Shown here in pieces: positions 25,059 through 33,690 of a stretch of DNA of 35,650 nucleotides. Position 1 is the first letter of the stretch. Each line of letters opens with the position of its first letter. The notes beneath the pieces were generated by a model that did no database searches, was not told the DNA's origin, and saw only the letters and a program-made list of their open reading frames with translations. Source of the DNA: Actinomadura sp. KC345 (GTDB lineage: Bacteria > Actinomycetota > Actinomycetes > Streptosporangiales > Streptosporangiaceae); the NCBI RefSeq assembly GCF_004348515.1, contig NZ_SMKH01000049.1, forward strand, positions 1 to 35,650. Reading direction: 5' to 3'. The position numbers and the translations under genes were made by a program.

Positions 25059-26438
25059 ATGACGACGATCGCCACGACCAATCCCACGACGGGAGAGGTC
25101 GAGAAGACCTTCGACGCGCTGACCGACGAGGAGGTCGACCGGCGCGTCGCCCGCGCGGCGGAGACGTTCGCCTCCTACCGCGACACGAGCCTCGCGCAGC
25201 GCGCGGAGTGGATGCGCGCGGCGGCGGACATCCTCGACCGGGAGGACCGCGGCATCGCCGCGATGCTCACGACGGAGATGGGCAAGACGCTGAAGGCCGC
25301 CGTGGCGGAGGTGCGGAAATGCGCGAAGGCGTGCCGGTTCTACGCCGGCCACGCGGAGGAGTTCCTCGCCGACCGCCGCCCGGCCGACGCGGAGGACGTG
25401 GGCGCGCGGGACGCCTACGTGCGGTACCTCCCGCTCGGGCCGGTGCTGGCGGTCATGCCGTGGAACTTCCCGCTCTGGCAGGTGATCAGGTTCGCGGCGC
25501 CCGGCCTGATGGCGGGCAACGTGGGGCTGCTGAAGCACTCCTCCAACGTCCCGCAGACCGCGCTGTTCCTGGAGGACCTGTTCCGCCGCGCGGGGTTCCC
25601 CGGCGGCGCGTTCCAGACGCTGCTCATGGGCTCGTCCAAGGTGGAGCGGGTGCTGCGCGACCCGCGGGTGAAGGCCGCGACGCTCACCGGCAGCGAGCCG
25701 GCGGGGCGGTCGGTCGCCTCGATCGCCGGCGACGAGGTGAAGCCGACCGTCCTGGAGCTCGGCGGCAGCGACCCGTTCGTCGTGATGCCGTCCGCCGACA
25801 TCGGGGCGGCCGCGCGGACGGCCGCCGAGTCGCGGTGCCTCAACAACGGGCAGAGCTGCATCTCGGCCAAGCGCTTCATCGTCCACGACGACTGCGCCGA
25901 GGAGTTCGAGCGGCTGTTCGTCGCGAGCATGCGCGCGCAGAAGGTCGGCGACCCGATGCAGGACTCCACCGACGTCGGGCCCCTCGTCAGCGAGGAGGGG
26001 CGCGCCGAGGTCGAGGAGCTGGTCGCCGACGCGGTCGGCAAGGGCGCGGCGGTGCTGTGCGGCGGCGAGCGGCCGCCGGGCCCCGGCTGGTTCTACCCGC
26101 CGACGGTGGTCTCCGGTGTGACGCCCGGGATGCGCATGTACCACGAGGAGGTCTTCGGGCCGGTCGCCTCGCTGTTCCGCGCCGGCGGGATGGACGAGGC
26201 GATCGAGGTCGCCAACGCGACGGGCTTCGGGCTCGGCTCCAACGCCTGGACGCGCGACGACGGCGAGCGGGAGCGGTTCGTCCGCGAGCTGGACGCCGGG
26301 CAGGTCTTCGTCAACGGCAAGACGACGTCCTACCCCGAGCTGCCCTTCGGCGGCACGAAGCGCTCCGGCTACGGCCGCGAGCTGTCGGCGGAGGGCATGC
26401 ACGCCTTCTGCAACGCCAAGACGGTGTGGGTCGGCTGA
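25059..26438 (+). CDS. NAD(P)-dependent succinate-semialdehyde dehydrogenase family protein
   Basis: 459 residues, the length of the short SSADH (GabD/Sad-like) group. Catalytic C267 lies in NNGQSCISAKR and the general base E233 in LELGGSDPF; MPWNFPLWQVIRF is the nucleotide-site N-terminal motif. It should oxidise succinate semialdehyde or a similar aldehyde to the acid in the cytoplasm. The open frame extends to 24867, but the added residues are Pro/Arg-rich and unlike the family, so the ATG at 25059 is used; no clear ribosome site precedes it. It converges with paaZ, 37 bases apart. Two aldehyde dehydrogenase genes lie side by side but in opposite orientation and of different subfamilies. 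Confidence 0.93.
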   Translation: MTTIATTNPTTGEVEKTFDALTDEEVDRRVARAAETFASYRDTSLAQRAEWMRAAADILDREDRGIAAMLTTEMGKTLKAAVAEVRKCAKACRFYAGHAEEFLADRRPADAEDVGARDAYVRYLPLGPVLAVMPWNFPLWQVIRFAAPGLMAGNVGLLKHSSNVPQTALFLEDLFRRAGFPGGAFQTLLMGSSKVERVLRDPRVKAATLTGSEPAGRSVASIAGDEVKPTVLELGGSDPFVVMPSADIGAAARTAAESRCLNNGQSCISAKRFIVHDDCAEEFERLFVASMRAQKVGDPMQDSTDVGPLVSEEGRAEVEELVADAVGKGAAVLCGGERPPGPGWFYPPTVVSGVTPGMRMYHEEVFGPVASLFRAGGMDEAIEVANATGFGLGSNAWTRDDGERERFVRELDAGQVFVNGKTTSYPELPFGGTKRSGYGRELSAEGMHAFCNAKTVWVG

Positions 26439-26475
26439 CCCGCGCCCCGGCCGGCCCGGCCGGGGCGCCGCCCGG

Positions 26476-28509
26476 TCAGTCCTGCTTGGGCCGCTTGGCC
26501 ACCAGCGTCAGCACGTCGTACTTGGCGACCGACGCGCCTTCCTGGTTCGTGACGTCGGTGTCCCAGCGGACCTCGCCGTACCCGGCGCCCTCGCGCGGCG
26601 AGATCTGCTTCGCGGTGAGCGTGACCGTCAGCTCGTCGCCGGGCTTGACCGGAGTGAGGAACCGCAGGTTCTCCAGTCCGTAGTTCGCCAGGACGGGCCC
26701 GGGGGCGGGTTCCACGAACAGGCCCGCGGCGAACGACACGACGAGGTAGCCGTGCGCGACCCGGCCGCCGAAGAACGGGTTGGCCTTGGCGGCCTCCTCG
26801 TCCATGTGGGCGTAGAAGACGTCGCCGGTGAACTCGGCGAAGTGCTCCACGTCGGCGAGCGTGACCAGGCGGGGGCCGCCGACCGCGGTGTCGCCGACGC
26901 GCAGGTCCTCCAGGTGCTTGCGGAACGGGTGCTCGCCGGTGACCGTCCGGTCGGTGCCGGGGACCCAGCGCCCGGTGATCGAGGTGAGCATCGCGGGCCC
27001 GGCCTGGACGGCGGTGCGCCGCATGTGGTGCACGACCCCGCGGATCCCGCCCATCTCCTCGCCGCCGCCGGCGCGTCCGGGGCCGCCGTGGACGAGCGCG
27101 GGCAGCGGCGAGCCGTGCCCCGTCGACTCCCCGGCGTCCTCGGAGTTCAGCACGAGCAGCCGCCCGTGCCACGGCGCGGCGCCGAGGACCACGTGCCGGG
27201 CGAACCCAGCGTCGCCGGTCACGACCGACCCGGCGAGGCTGCCGCGGCCGCGCACCGCGAGCTCGACGGCGTGGTCGGCGCCGTCGTAGGGGAGCAGGGT
27301 GCTGACCGGCCCGAACGCCTCGACCTCGTGCGGTTCGGCGCGGGCGGTGTCGTCCGCGCGCAGCAGGATGGGCGACATGAACGCGCCGCGCTCGGCGTCC
27401 GCGCCGCGGACGTCCACGCGTGCGGGGTCGCCGAAGACGAGGCTCCCCGCGTCCAGGAGCGCCTTCAGCGAGCGCCGCACCTCCTCCCGCTGGCCGAGCC
27501 CCGCGAGGGCGCCCATCCGCACGTCCGGGTCGGCCGGGTTCCCGACCGTGACCTCCGACAGCCGGTCGCGGACCGCCTCGGCGACGTCGTCGATGAGCGC
27601 GGCGGGGACCAGCGCGCGGCGGATCGCGGTGCACTTCTGTCCCGCCTTGACGGTCATCTCCGTGACGAGCTGCGTGACGTACAGGTCGAACTCCGGCGTG
27701 CCGGGCACGGCGTCCGGGCCGAGGATCGAGCAGTTCAGCGAGTCGGCCTCGGCGTTGAACCGGACCGCGTTCCCCACGATCCCGGGGTGGGTGCGCAGCA
27801 GCCGGGCGGTGGACGCCGACCCGGTGAACCCGACGACGTCCTGCTCGGTGAGGTGGTCGAGCAGGTCACCGGGATCCCCGCAGACCATCTGGACGGTGCC
27901 CTCCGGCAGGACGCCGGACTCGACGATCAGCTCGACGAGCCGTGCCGTCAGGTAGGCGGTCTGGCTCGCGGGCTTGATCAGACTGGGCACGCCGGCGAGG
28001 AACGCAGGCGCGAGCTTCTCCAGCGGCCCCCACACGGGGAAGTTGAAGGCGTTGATCTGCACCGCGACACCGTGCGAAGGGGTGCACAGGTGCTGCCCGA
28101 CGAACGTCCCGCCCCTGCCGAGCGGCTCGACGTCCCCTTCGATCAGCACCGTGTCGTTCGGCAGTTCGCGCTTGCCCTTGCTCGCGTACCCGAACAGGAC
28201 CCCGATGCCGCCGTCGACGTCGAACTTCGCGTCGCCCAGGGTCGCGCCCGTCCGCGCCGACAGGGCGTACAGCTCCTCGCGATGCTCCCGCAGGTGCGAG
28301 GCGAGCGCCTTCAGCAGCGCGGCGCGCTGGTGGAACGTCAGCTCCCTGAGCACCGGGCCGCCGGCCGCCCGCCCGTACCGCAGGGCGGCGCCCATGTCGA
28401 TGCCCGCCGAGGAGATCCGGGCGACCTCCTCCCCCGTGACGGCGTCGCGCAGCGGCGCCCCCTCGTCCTCCGGAGCACGCCAAGAACCCGACACATAACT
28501 GCGCAGCAC
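26476..28509 (-). CDS. paaZ: Phenylacetate degradation bifunctional protein PaaZ
   Basis: 677 residues. N-terminal aldehyde dehydrogenase (to about 510) with general base E254 in FNAEADSLN and nucleophile C293 in KAGQKCTAIRR; C-terminal MaoC-like hydratase with D563 and H568 in GDVFYAH and the NPFFGGRVAHGYLV motif. These four sites are each two residues from the E. coli PaaZ positions (E256, C295, D561, H566), with the hydratase pair shifted the other way by an indel. The enzyme opens the oxepin-CoA ring and oxidises the semialdehyde formed. The GTG at 28509 follows AAGGAGGT by seven bases; the GTG one codon earlier is closer (four bases). No other paa gene is in the window. Divergent from the acyl-CoA ligase gene. 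Confidence 0.95.
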   Translation of the reverse strand: MLRSYVSGSWRAPEDEGAPLRDAVTGEEVARISSAGIDMGAALRYGRAAGGPVLRELTFHQRAALLKALASHLREHREELYALSARTGATLGDAKFDVDGGIGVLFGYASKGKRELPNDTVLIEGDVEPLGRGGTFVGQHLCTPSHGVAVQINAFNFPVWGPLEKLAPAFLAGVPSLIKPASQTAYLTARLVELIVESGVLPEGTVQMVCGDPGDLLDHLTEQDVVGFTGSASTARLLRTHPGIVGNAVRFNAEADSLNCSILGPDAVPGTPEFDLYVTQLVTEMTVKAGQKCTAIRRALVPAALIDDVAEAVRDRLSEVTVGNPADPDVRMGALAGLGQREEVRRSLKALLDAGSLVFGDPARVDVRGADAERGAFMSPILLRADDTARAEPHEVEAFGPVSTLLPYDGADHAVELAVRGRGSLAGSVVTGDAGFARHVVLGAAPWHGRLLVLNSEDAGESTGHGSPLPALVHGGPGRAGGGEEMGGIRGVVHHMRRTAVQAGPAMLTSITGRWVPGTDRTVTGEHPFRKHLEDLRVGDTAVGGPRLVTLADVEHFAEFTGDVFYAHMDEEAAKANPFFGGRVAHGYLVVSFAAGLFVEPAPGPVLANYGLENLRFLTPVKPGDELTVTLTAKQISPREGAGYGEVRWDTDVTNQEGASVAKYDVLTLVAKRPKQD

Positions 28510-28650
28510 CACTGGGACCTCCTTGTCCGTTTTCTCTGAGTCTTCCTGCCACCCGCGAGCGTGGTTCACGCCTCGCAGACATGACAGCCGGGATGCGGTC
28601 CGTTTGTGTACTCGTATCCGGAATAAGGCATTCTGCTGCGATCGGAAGCA

Positions 28651-28679
28651 GAGAGACAGATCTTGTGGATCTGTCTCTC
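28651..28679. promoter_or_regulatory. Perfect 12-bp palindromic operator candidate between paaZ and the acyl-CoA ligase gene
   Basis: Arms GAGAGACAGATC (28651-28662) and GATCTGTCTCTC (28668-28679) flank TTGTG. The loop and the first base of the right arm form TTGTGG, the presumed -35 of the ligase promoter. A second, smaller inverted repeat, TCTGCT (28632-28637) / AGCAGA (28647-28652), overlaps its left edge. The tract is AT-richer than its surroundings. It lies 142 bases from the paaZ start, so a bound regulator could control both directions. Confidence 0.65.
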
Positions 28680-28692
28680 CGATGCCTACGCT
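28663..28692 (+). promoter_or_regulatory. Probable leaderless promoter of the acyl-CoA ligase gene
   Basis: TTGTGG (28663-28668), an 18-base spacer and TACGCT (28687-28692) precede the ATG at 28700 by seven bases, so transcription would begin at or next to the start codon. No ribosome site is present. The same -10 hexamer with similar spacing precedes the AraC gene. Confidence 0.5.
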
Positions 28693-28699
28693 GCCGGTC

Positions 28700-30295
28700 A
28701 TGGTCACGCGCACCCGGATCTCCGCCGAACTGAACGGGCTGCGGGCCGCCGTCCGCGCCGGGATGGTCGGCCCGATGCCGCCCAGGGCCCTCGCCGCGAC
28801 GGCGCGGGCGCTGCGGGGGTACGGGCCGCTCGGCGCCGCGACCGCGCTGCCCGCGCACCGCTTCCCCGGCCGCACCGGCCTGGTCGACGAGCGCGGGAGC
28901 CTCACGTTCGGCGAGCTGGACCGGCGCTGCAACGCGCTCGCCAACGCCCTGCTGTCCCGCGGCATCGGCGTCGGCGACACCGTGGGGATCCTGTGCCGCA
29001 ACCACCGCGGCCTCCTTGAGGCGATGTCGGGGGCGGCGAAGACGGGCGCGTCCGTCCTGTTCCTCAACACCGACTTCGCGGCGCCCCAGCTCCGCGACGC
29101 CGTGGAACGCGAAGGCGTCACCGCGGTGATACACGACGAGGAGTTCGGCGCCGTCGCGCACGGCCTCGAACAGCCGTGCTTCACCGACTCCGACCTGGAC
29201 GTCCTCATCGGCGCGGCGGACGGCGCGCCGCCGCCCGCGCCGTCCCGCCCCGGCTCGATGGTGATCCTCACCAGCGGCACGTCCGGGCGGCCGAAGGGGG
29301 CGCCGCGGTCGCAGTCCCGGTCGATGGCGCTTCCCGGCGGCATCCTGTCGAAGGTGCCGCTGCGGGGCGGGGAGGCCATGTTCGTCGGCCCGCCGCTGTT
29401 CCACGGCCTCGGGCTGACCTCCGCCGTCCTCGCCCTGGGGCTCGGGTCGACGCTCGTCCTGCGCCGCCGCTTCGACGCCGCGAAGGTCCTGGACGACCTG
29501 GAGGCGCACGGCTGCACGTCGCTCATCGCCGTCCCGGTGATGCTCAGCCGCCTTCTGGCCGTCCCCGGCCTGGAGACGCGCGACCTGTCCCGGCTCGACG
29601 TGGTCATGACGGGCGGCGCGCGGCTGGACGCCGGCCTGGGCGGCCGCGCGCTGGCGGCGTTCGGGCCGTCCCTCTACAACTTCTACGGCTCCACCGAGGC
29701 GTCCTGCATCACGATCGCCACCCCGGAGGACCTGGCCGCCGCGCCCGGCTGCGTCGGCCGCCCGCCCACCGGGACCACCGTCGCGATCCTCGGCGGCGAC
29801 GACCGGCCCGTGCCGCCGGGCACGACCGGGCGGATCTTCGTCGACACCCCCGCCCGGTTCGGCGGTTACACAGGCGGGGGCGGCAAGGAGGAGGTCGGCG
29901 GGCTGATGGCGGTCGGCGACCTCGGCCACCTGGACGCCGGCGGCCGGCTGCACGTCGACGGCCGCGCCGACGACATGATCGTGTCCGGCGGCGAGAACGT
30001 CCATCCGGGCGAGGTCGAGGACCTCCTCGCCGCCCATCCCGGCATCGAGGAGGCCGCCGTCACCGGCGTCCCCGACGAGGAGTTCGGGCAGCGGCTGCGC
30101 GCCCACGTGGTGGCCCGCGGCCTCACCGAGGACGACGTCAAGGGCCACGTCGCCGCGAACCTCGCCCGGCACAAGGTGCCCCGGGACGTGGTCTTCCTGG
30201 AGGCGCTCCCCCGCAACCCGGCCGGCAAGGTCGTCAAGCACGCCCTCCCGGACGCCGCGGAGCCGCCTCCGGGGCGACGTCCCGATCAGGAATAG
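28700..30295 (+). CDS. Acyl-CoA synthetase (FadD2/FadD12-like, AMP-binding)
   Basis: 531 residues from the ATG at 28700. AMP-binding P-loop ILTSGTSGRPKGAP (189-202), NFYGSTEA, the hinge region GRADDMIVSGGENVHPGEVE and the catalytic lysine K510 in NPAGKVVKHAL are all present. The N-terminal MVGPMPPRALAATARALRGYG layout resembles mycobacterial FadD2/FadD12 fatty-acyl-CoA ligases rather than the phenylacetate-CoA ligase PaaK. It activates a carboxylic acid with ATP to an acyl-CoA. An ATG at 28682 and a longer frame to 28523 are rejected because they cover the promoter. Its last ten bases overlap the convergent repeat-protein gene. Divergence from paaZ suggests a shared regulator, perhaps for aromatic or fatty acids. 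Confidence 0.92.
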   Translation: MVTRTRISAELNGLRAAVRAGMVGPMPPRALAATARALRGYGPLGAATALPAHRFPGRTGLVDERGSLTFGELDRRCNALANALLSRGIGVGDTVGILCRNHRGLLEAMSGAAKTGASVLFLNTDFAAPQLRDAVEREGVTAVIHDEEFGAVAHGLEQPCFTDSDLDVLIGAADGAPPPAPSRPGSMVILTSGTSGRPKGAPRSQSRSMALPGGILSKVPLRGGEAMFVGPPLFHGLGLTSAVLALGLGSTLVLRRRFDAAKVLDDLEAHGCTSLIAVPVMLSRLLAVPGLETRDLSRLDVVMTGGARLDAGLGGRALAAFGPSLYNFYGSTEASCITIATPEDLAAAPGCVGRPPTGTTVAILGGDDRPVPPGTTGRIFVDTPARFGGYTGGGGKEEVGGLMAVGDLGHLDAGGRLHVDGRADDMIVSGGENVHPGEVEDLLAAHPGIEEAAVTGVPDEEFGQRLRAHVVARGLTEDDVKGHVAANLARHKVPRDVVFLEALPRNPAGKVVKHALPDAAEPPPGRRPDQE

Positions 30296-33200
30296 GGCCT
30301 GACGTCCCACGCGTTCTGGCGGACCTCCAGATGATCGGACCGGCGCAGTTCGTCCAGGAGGCCCCGCCAGTCGTCCGGCCACCCCGCGACCGGGCCCATC
30401 TGCCGCACCAGGGCGGCGGCCAGGAGGTGCGACGCCATGTCGCCCCGGCCGGCGAGCAGCCGCACGGCGGGCACCAGCCGCGCGGCCCCGCCCTCCCTGC
30501 GGACACCGTACCCGCCGACCGCGTGGAACAGCCGTCTCTCGGAGAGGGTCACGGTCAGGGCCGGGCGGTCGCGGAGCAGGTCCGCCAGCGCGGCCAGCTC
30601 GTCCGCCACCCGCTCGGCCGTGGCACCGTCATCGGTCAGGTGGGCCGAACCGAGTGCGACGTCCGCCGCCTGGGCCACATAGAGCGGATGACCTGCGAGA
30701 ATCCGGATCGCACGGCGAGCCAGCGGCGCGTTGGGGTGCCCGGCGGGCAGGTTGCCGATCGTCTGCGCGATGGCCGTGGCCCGTACCCGTGCCCGGTCGC
30801 CGAGGTCCGCGTTCACCAGGGCGGAGAGCACGTCGAGCGCCTCCTCACCCGCCGAACCCGCCCGCACGAGGGCGTGCAGGACCGGAAGCTCGTCGTCCCC
30901 GGCCGGGTCGCCCGGATCCGCGACAGCGGCGAAGACCTCCGCGAACCCTTCCTCGTACCAGGACACCCATGCGCCGAACGCCTTGGACGTCCGGAACCGC
31001 ACGCCCGGGCCGTCCGCGGCCGAGACCAGCCGCCGGACGAGCGCGGCGTAGGCGGGGCGGTGCGCGGGCGCGTACTCCGAGGGCTTCGCCTGGCAGAGCG
31101 TGCGCAGCATCAGCTCCGAGGCGTAGGGGCCCGCGGCGTCGCCGAGGGCGGCGACCGCGCGGGGGTCCTCGGGCATACGGCGCAGTGCCGCCGCGACCGC
31201 GACCCGGACGTCCCGGTGCAGGCCGGGGTCGTTCCAGGCGCGCAGCAGGACGTCCGCCGCGCCCGGGACGCGCAGCCGTTCGAGGAGCCGCGCGGACTCC
31301 TTGCGGGCGGTCACCTTCCCGGCCGGGCCGGTCAGCGCCTCCGCCAGGACGGGCCCGAGCCTGGACGGCGGCACGAGCGCGCCGCACGGCCCCAGGGCCG
31401 CGACCGCGACGGCCGATCGCGGGCCCCGCGCGTGGACGAGGAGCACCGCGAGGGCTTCGGCCGGACGGTCGGTGAACGCCATCGCGTCCAGCGCCGCCTC
31501 GGCCAGGACGGGCTCGTCCTCCCGCTCGGCCCACGGCACGAGGTCCCCGAGACCGCCGGGGAGCAGGCCGAGCCCGTACAGGGCGCCGATCCTGGCGTCG
31601 GCGGGCCTGCGCTCGTCCCGGGCGGCGGAGGCCAGCTCCGCCCTCACGCGGTCGGCCTGGGGCGGTGTCCAGCGGCCCGGGTCCTCCGGCCGGACCTCCG
31701 GGACCCATTCCGCGGTCTCGAACCGGCCCGCCCCGCCGCCGTCCAGGGCGGGCGCGAGAAGGTCGGTGCGGCGGCCTGCCACGACGCGCCAGACCACGGG
31801 CAGGACGATCGCGGAGGGGTCGGCTTCCAGCAGCTCCGCGGCGCGCTCCTCGCGCCGTGCCGGATCCGCCAGCCACAGCGCCGCCGCCTCGCGGGCGGCC
31901 GGCTCCGGCGCGCCGCCGATCGCCGCGCGCAGGCCGTCCTGCAGCTCCGCGAGCGCGAACGCCCGCCGCCCGAGCGAGCGGGCCAGGGCGATGACGTTCG
32001 CGTGGTCCCGCAGGTGCGGTCGCAGGACGTCCACGAGGCCGCGCTCCCCGCCGCGCGGCAGCACCAGGTCGAGCCGGTGGCCGTCGAACGCCTCCGGCCC
32101 GTGCCGCGCCGCCAGCCCGGCGTAGACGTCGAGGGCCCAGCGGGTGAGCGCGGGCGGTCCCGCGTGGCGGAGCATCCGGTCCGCCAGGTCGCGCAGCGCC
32201 CGCCGGGTGGCCGGGGACGAGTCGCGCGCCGCCACCGCCGGGCCGGCGATCGCGGCGAGGGGCGCGGCGAACGCGCCGTCCAGCAGCCGGAGCGGAACGG
32301 ACGCCAGCGCTTCGATGAGCGCCTTCCTCATCGGGTCCCGCTCGTTCCGCGCCCGGCCGGCGAGTTCGGTGACCACGCTCAGCAGGAGCGCGGGGTCACC
32401 GGTCCGGGCGGTGAGCCCGATGAGCAGCGTGCGGGCGAGGCCGCGCCGGCGCGGGTCGCCGCCGAACGCCGCGTCCCGGACGGGCCCGGCCGCCTCCTCG
32501 TAGGGAAGGTGGGCGGTGAGTTTCAGCGGGATCTCCGGATCGTCCAGCCGGGACCGCGCGGAATGCCACACCGAGCCGTGCCACTCCAGCATCCGCCGGG
32601 CCTCGGCCGCCGCCAGGCCCGGCGGCAGGAGGCCGAGCAGCGGGAGGTTGCGCACCCCCGCGACAGGCCCGCCGTAGCGCTCCTGGGCGAGGCCGAACAC
32701 CTCCGCGCGCCGGCCCGGCGGAACGTGGGCGAGCACCTCCTTGAGCCAGTACGGGTCGTCCGGGAGGAACTCGCGGAGCCGCGGCGCGGGGAGGCGGCTC
32801 AGGTGGGCGAAGTCCCCCCAGGCGGGGCGGCCCCTCCGGCGTCTCATCCGCCTCGTCACCCGCGCGGCGCGGACCGGGTCCACCCTGTACAGGGCCGGGC
32901 CGAGCGTGCGCGGGAGGTACGTGGCGTACCTGGGGGCGCCGTCGCGTTCCAGCAGCTCCAGCAGTCCTGCGGGGTCCCGCCGCGCCAGGACCAGGAGACC
33001 GGGCCGGCACCGCTGCCACCAGGACCAGACCCGCGCGTGCTCGTGGGCGTGGGCGAGGAACGCGCCGGGGTGCCGCTCGGCGAGGGCGCGCCAGGCGGTG
33101 ACGGCATGGGCCAGGCCGGGCAGCAGCCGCGCGACGGTCTCGCCCGTGCAAGCGGGCAGCAGCGCGGCGGCCTCCCGGTCGCCCCGGCGGGCCCGCACGT

Positions 33201-33531
33201 CCGGGAGGAGCCGGTCGGCGAGGCCGGAGCGGCGGGCGTGGCGGAGCGTCCGGTAGAACGCGCGGCGCAGGTCCGCGGGGGCGTCGTCCAGGACCGCCGC
33301 CGCGGCGTGGTCGGAGACGGGCAGGGTCCGGACGGCCCGGAGCGCCGCGCGCCGCAGCACCATGTCGGGCCCGGCGAGCACCCCCTCGATGTACGGGAGG
33401 TCGCGCGCCGCCATGGCCATGTGCAGGGCGATGCGGCGCTCGTACCGCCCGCGAGCGGACAGTCCGGCGAGAAGGTCGCGGAGCTCGGCGGTCCCGGCGA
33501 GGTCCCGGGCGCGCAGGGCCAGTTCCCGCAT
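30286..33531 (-). CDS. Large helical-repeat (HEAT/armadillo-like) protein of unknown function
   Basis: 1,081 residues, no signal peptide, no clear membrane helix and no catalytic motif that I recognise. The whole length is a run of amphipathic helix pairs rich in Ala, Leu and Arg, such as LRRAALRAVRTL, HRDVRVAVAAALRRM and ARVRATAIAQTIGNL, the pattern of HEAT-type solenoids that serve as protein-binding scaffolds. Similar long proteins occur in streptomycetes as uncharacterised HEAT-repeat proteins. The ATG at 33531 is used; an in-frame TTG at 33591 would add 20 residues. AGGAAGGG at 33610-33617 (minus strand) has no start codon at proper spacing. The gene's stop overlaps the acyl-CoA ligase stop by ten bases; it diverges from the aldo/keto reductase gene. 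Cellular role and partners unknown. Confidence 0.85.
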   Translation of the reverse strand: MRELALRARDLAGTAELRDLLAGLSARGRYERRIALHMAMAARDLPYIEGVLAGPDMVLRRAALRAVRTLPVSDHAAAAVLDDAPADLRRAFYRTLRHARRSGLADRLLPDVRARRGDREAAALLPACTGETVARLLPGLAHAVTAWRALAERHPGAFLAHAHEHARVWSWWQRCRPGLLVLARRDPAGLLELLERDGAPRYATYLPRTLGPALYRVDPVRAARVTRRMRRRRGRPAWGDFAHLSRLPAPRLREFLPDDPYWLKEVLAHVPPGRRAEVFGLAQERYGGPVAGVRNLPLLGLLPPGLAAAEARRMLEWHGSVWHSARSRLDDPEIPLKLTAHLPYEEAAGPVRDAAFGGDPRRRGLARTLLIGLTARTGDPALLLSVVTELAGRARNERDPMRKALIEALASVPLRLLDGAFAAPLAAIAGPAVAARDSSPATRRALRDLADRMLRHAGPPALTRWALDVYAGLAARHGPEAFDGHRLDLVLPRGGERGLVDVLRPHLRDHANVIALARSLGRRAFALAELQDGLRAAIGGAPEPAAREAAALWLADPARREERAAELLEADPSAIVLPVVWRVVAGRRTDLLAPALDGGGAGRFETAEWVPEVRPEDPGRWTPPQADRVRAELASAARDERRPADARIGALYGLGLLPGGLGDLVPWAEREDEPVLAEAALDAMAFTDRPAEALAVLLVHARGPRSAVAVAALGPCGALVPPSRLGPVLAEALTGPAGKVTARKESARLLERLRVPGAADVLLRAWNDPGLHRDVRVAVAAALRRMPEDPRAVAALGDAAGPYASELMLRTLCQAKPSEYAPAHRPAYAALVRRLVSAADGPGVRFRTSKAFGAWVSWYEEGFAEVFAAVADPGDPAGDDELPVLHALVRAGSAGEEALDVLSALVNADLGDRARVRATAIAQTIGNLPAGHPNAPLARRAIRILAGHPLYVAQAADVALGSAHLTDDGATAERVADELAALADLLRDRPALTVTLSERRLFHAVGGYGVRREGGAARLVPAVRLLAGRGDMASHLLAAALVRQMGPVAGWPDDWRGLLDELRRSDHLEVRQNAWDVRPYS

Positions 33532-33690
33532 GCGCCGCGGGGAGGGCAGGGTTTCGAGGGCCGGTTCCCGGACCGGCTCGGCGGGGCTCAACGGCCCGGG
33601 CGGAGACCGCCCTTCCTGGAGATCATGGACCCGATGATGACGGACCGCCTGCGCGCTCCGCAAGGCCGCGGCGCTGGAATACTCGTGGCC

